Made by a program: the position numbers and the translations under genes. A DNA stretch of 64,000 nt, from positions 124,001-188,000 of the forward strand of contig WSYJ01000063.1 of the NCBI GenBank assembly GCA_020186115.1, given 5' to 3'. Under the pieces are notes generated by a model. That model was not told where the DNA came from, ran no database searches, and saw only the letters and a program-made list of their open reading frames with translations. This stretch comes from Histomonas meleagridis (lineage: Eukaryota; Parabasalia; Tritrichomonadida; Dientamoebidae). Positions 61,884 to 64,000 of this stretch are shown piece after piece. How positions within the stretch are numbered: position 1 is the stretch's first letter; every line of letters starts with the position of its first letter.

Positions 61884-62333
61884 TCAATTTTTCTTTGCAG
61901 CAGATTTCGAAATTGTGGGAATCCCTAAAAAAAAATAATTATGGGCGGGAATAATCATATTTTTAATTCCAATGATTATATATAAAGTCACAATATTCGA
62001 AAATCGAAATTAACTAAAGAAATAAAAGAATATTTTGGAATTAAATTTAGATCTTTAAAAAAATTTTTTTATTATTTTTTAATAAAAATGTTTATATTTT
62101 CATAGGACAATAACACATCATTATAATCATATAGACTGCAGTGAAAAACCTGTACACATCTATAATTATAATAGAAAAATAGGATACACAGAGAATTATA
62201 GAAAATTTAGTTCACTGAAAATGAAAATGAATTCATTAATAACTCACAAGCGTCAAATAAACAAAAGCTATAAGGGAATAATTGCAAACATATTTCATAG
62301 CAGAAAAGTATAATTTAAAAACACATTCTATTT
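61884..62333. other. Intergenic, no gene seen
   Basis: About 450 nt, AT-rich (poly-A and poly-T tracts near 61927 and 62061-62084), between two minus-strand genes. No tRNA or ORF. Confidence 0.35.
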
Positions 62334-63614
62334 TTATTCAGAAACAATTGTATAAATTTTTCCATCATTATCACACACAACAACAAAAGGGTTATTTTCT
62401 CCTTCCCAATTTGCGAAGACCGCGGAGTTCACTATCATCTTTTTACCGATTTTGAATCCTTCGAAAGTTTTCGATCTATTTTTTGGGTAATTTTTCCAAA
62501 ACAATTTGCTGCTGCTCGATGTGTTAAATTCGATTGGCCATATGAAAACAGATCCATCTTCTTCGCTTGTTGTCATTATGAAATTCTTATCTGGAGATAA
62601 TGACAACTTTAATTGTGCCTCTTTGCTTTTATGTCCAACATATTTCCGTATTAAGGAAAAGTTATCTGTCGAATACATTCGAATTCTTGAATCATTAGAT
62701 GCAATGAGAAATCTTTCGTTATCAAGAAAGAGTATGGATGTGATCTTCTTCCCATGCATTCGCTTCTTATGACGTGGGCCAACTATGAACTGTGTGATGC
62801 GTGAAAAATCAGATGTTCGATAAATGTGACAAAAGCCATTAAAGCATCCAATGGCTATATGTGATCCGTCGGGTGAGAATGAAACTGCTGTTGGGAGTGA
62901 ATTAAAGTAAAATGTTTTGATAATTGAATGTTTTCTGATATCCCATAAAACTGCTGTCATATTAAATGTACATGCGATAAAAATGTTGGGATCATTGGGA
63001 TTAATAGCTGATGTGGTAACAGCACTGTCATGATTAAATGTATCAATTAATTCACCAGTTGAGATTTTCCAAAATTTTACTGTAGAATCTAAGGAGGAAC
63101 TCATTAATGTATTATCATCTTTCCATGCTAAATGAACAACGTCTGAATCATGACCAGAAAGTGAACAAACAGAATAAATATATGGATATGTTTCACTTAA
63201 TCCACAAACAACGACTCGTTTATCTTCTCCAGCACTAGCAATATATTTACCACTTGGTGATGAAGCAAGAGTCCAGATAGAACCAACATGAGTTTTGATT
63301 TCTGAACGAAGAATTGGATTGGAAAATAATGGTGTTGTCATATGTTTGAGGAAATGCTGAAATGAAATCCGAGCTTGAATGTTAGATTGATTATTATCAA
63401 GTGTAACAGAAGAAGCAAGCATATTTTTGATTTTCTCGTTCAATTGAAATTTCGGTAGAATTTTTTCCGATAGGTCTAACGGAGCATAAATTTTCAGAGC
63501 GTCAATTGAATTTTTGAATTCACTTTTTATCGGCAATGGATTTTTACCGTGAAAATGTTCGACAAGACATTCATGTTTTTCAATAGATTCAAACAAGTAA
63601 TTTCGCCTCAGCAC
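62334..63614 (-). CDS. WDR44-like WD40 protein (Rab11-binding type)
   Basis: About 426 codons open from a GTG at 63614. WD repeats follow WDR44 order: HVGSIWTLASSPSGKYIASAGEDKRVVV, LSGHDSDVVHLAWKDDNTLMSSSLDSTVKFW, FNHDSAVTTSAINPNDPNIF, AVSFSPDGSHIAIGCFNGFCHIY, GKKITSILFLDNERFLIASNDSRIRMY, KLSLSPDKNFIMTTSEEDGSVFIW. The spacing GRKITGI/SNDSRIR is that of WDR44, an effector of Rab11 on recycling endosomes. The N-terminal 65 residues (RRNYLFESIEKHECLVEHFH) look coding, but no ATG precedes them in frame before a TAA near 63667. The next Met is residue 65. An upstream mini-exon or frameshift is likely. Confidence 0.75.
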   Translation of the reverse strand: MLRRNYLFESIEKHECLVEHFHGKNPLPIKSEFKNSIDALKIYAPLDLSEKILPKFQLNEKIKNMLASSVTLDNNQSNIQARISFQHFLKHMTTPLFSNPILRSEIKTHVGSIWTLASSPSGKYIASAGEDKRVVVCGLSETYPYIYSVCSLSGHDSDVVHLAWKDDNTLMSSSLDSTVKFWKISTGELIDTFNHDSAVTTSAINPNDPNIFIACTFNMTAVLWDIRKHSIIKTFYFNSLPTAVSFSPDGSHIAIGCFNGFCHIYRTSDFSRITQFIVGPRHKKRMHGKKITSILFLDNERFLIASNDSRIRMYSTDNFSLIRKYVGHKSKEAQLKLSLSPDKNFIMTTSEEDGSVFIWPIEFNTSSSSKLFWKNYPKNRSKTFEGFKIGKKMIVNSAVFANWEGENNPFVVVCDNDGKIYTIVSE

Positions 63615-63975
63615 AATAAAGGCGTTGTAGCTTCGAAAATGAAATTTACTTGCACAACCAATTTAAAACTGATTGTTGAAATTTCAACTTCCAACAAAAA
63701 AATAAGATATTTACCCATGTGTAGATTCGTGTACATAATAAAGTGAGTCAGTTTTATAATTAGAAACAATGTTAAAATGCGAGAATCAATCAATCTCTTT
63801 TCAACTATTTCCATTTATTATATTAACATTTTATTAAATTCCATGTTTGTCATTTTTGTTTGCAATTAAAGAATTTTAAGCTTGAAAACAAAGGATAAAT
63901 GCAAGCTGTGAATTTTCCCCAGAATAACACAGACATGTCATGTGAAATAAACCGTTTGGCCTGACCTTTCCAAAC
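63615..63975. other. Intergenic / 5' region of two genes
   Basis: About 360 nt. Minus-strand frame 63608-63814 has ATGs (for example MYTNLHMGKYLIFLLEVE) but runs out of frame into the WDR44-like gene. Toward the right end AAACCGTTT (63949-63957) and CCTTTCC (63965-63971) precede a plus-strand ATG. Confidence 0.4.
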
Positions 63976-64000
63976 ATGAGTACACTCGACTGTGATATCC
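63976..64000 (+). CDS. Start of a gene cut by the window end
   Basis: ATG 63976 opens MSTLDCDI and runs off the edge. It is preceded by AAACCGTTT at 19-27 nt and CCTTTCC at 5-11 nt, the same layout as the eS1 gene (AACCGTT, then CCTTTTGG, then ATG). This is the reason to call it a gene start; the product cannot be named. Confidence 0.4.

Overview
The window looks like nuclear DNA of a parabasalid protist. A Tritrichomonas-like trichomonad is my best guess. The evidence is very AT-rich intergenic DNA, short distances between compact genes that are almost all intronless, and initiator-like TCAYTW boxes 3-40 nt before several ATGs. AACCGTT/AAACGGTT and AACGATA (Myb-type) motifs lie upstream of others, and many stops fall in a TAAA context. 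Several families are also typical of trichomonads: ankyrin proteins with a DUF3447-type N-terminus, a YgeW-type carbamoyltransferase, and an Sec61 beta/eS1/AP-1 gene set. The species is an inference. The standard genetic code fits all intact genes.

Two kinds of DNA alternate. The first is ordinary single-ORF genes: a Vps34-like PI3-kinase (3.7-6.1 kb), ribosomal protein eS1 (10.0 kb), two small hypotheticals (13.5-14.8 kb), a spastizin-like giant protein (15.2-19.9 kb), a coiled-coil protein, a 71-aa ORF and a YgeW-like carbamoyltransferase (20.2-22.4 kb). Next come a DIxGA-repeat protein, Rgp1 and phosphomevalonate kinase (22.7-25.9 kb), a DENN-type protein and an Old-Yellow-Enzyme-type flavoprotein (27.4-30.0 kb), tRNA-Arg (31.5 kb), Sec61 beta (33.7 kb) and a degenerate acyl-CoA ligase (34.5-36.2 kb). 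The rest are a NEK-type kinase (39.5-40.7 kb), a Ras-like GTPase, AP-1 gamma adaptin, SCAMP and a TBC-like protein (44.9-50.9 kb), and coiled-coil, 7TM and WDR44-like genes (58.6-63.6 kb). An unusually large share of these act in Rab, phosphoinositide and vesicle traffic.

The second kind is accessory DNA: seven ankyrin genes (67-3069 +, 6356-9903 -, 11021-13372 +, 31770-33551 -, 36969-39198 -, 52385-55933 +, 56613-58313 -) and several relics. The relics are a gene with three in-frame TAA codons (30.2-31.5 kb), an Hsp70 N-terminal fragment (26.7-27.0 kb), a decayed KDGTPD/U-box-like gene (41.0-42.4 kb), a candidate inverted-repeat element (43.0-44.4 kb) and an HTH transposase-like fragment (44.5-44.9 kb).

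The most unusual signal is the architecture of the ankyrin genes. Each ankyrin repeat (about 30 codons, open, ending D/N-I/V) is separated from the next by an AT-rich, stop-containing spacer. The spacer always enters at the same place in the repeat, and the next repeat always resumes at the T-A/P-L motif. Spacer length is quantised. In the 67-3069 gene I count 12 of 18 spacers at exactly 80 nt, although the repeats themselves are highly divergent. In the 52-56 kb gene the first fifteen spacers are 20, 40, 60, 80 or 120 nt. The 80-nt spacers show a degenerate 10-nt periodicity and a TTTGGA box exactly 20 nt before the next repeat. No GT-AG borders are conserved. All seven arrays nevertheless end in a divergent last repeat with an in-frame stop. 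This looks like a one-repeat-per-exon gene family with a non-canonical intron-like or otherwise excised spacer. RNA data would be decisive.
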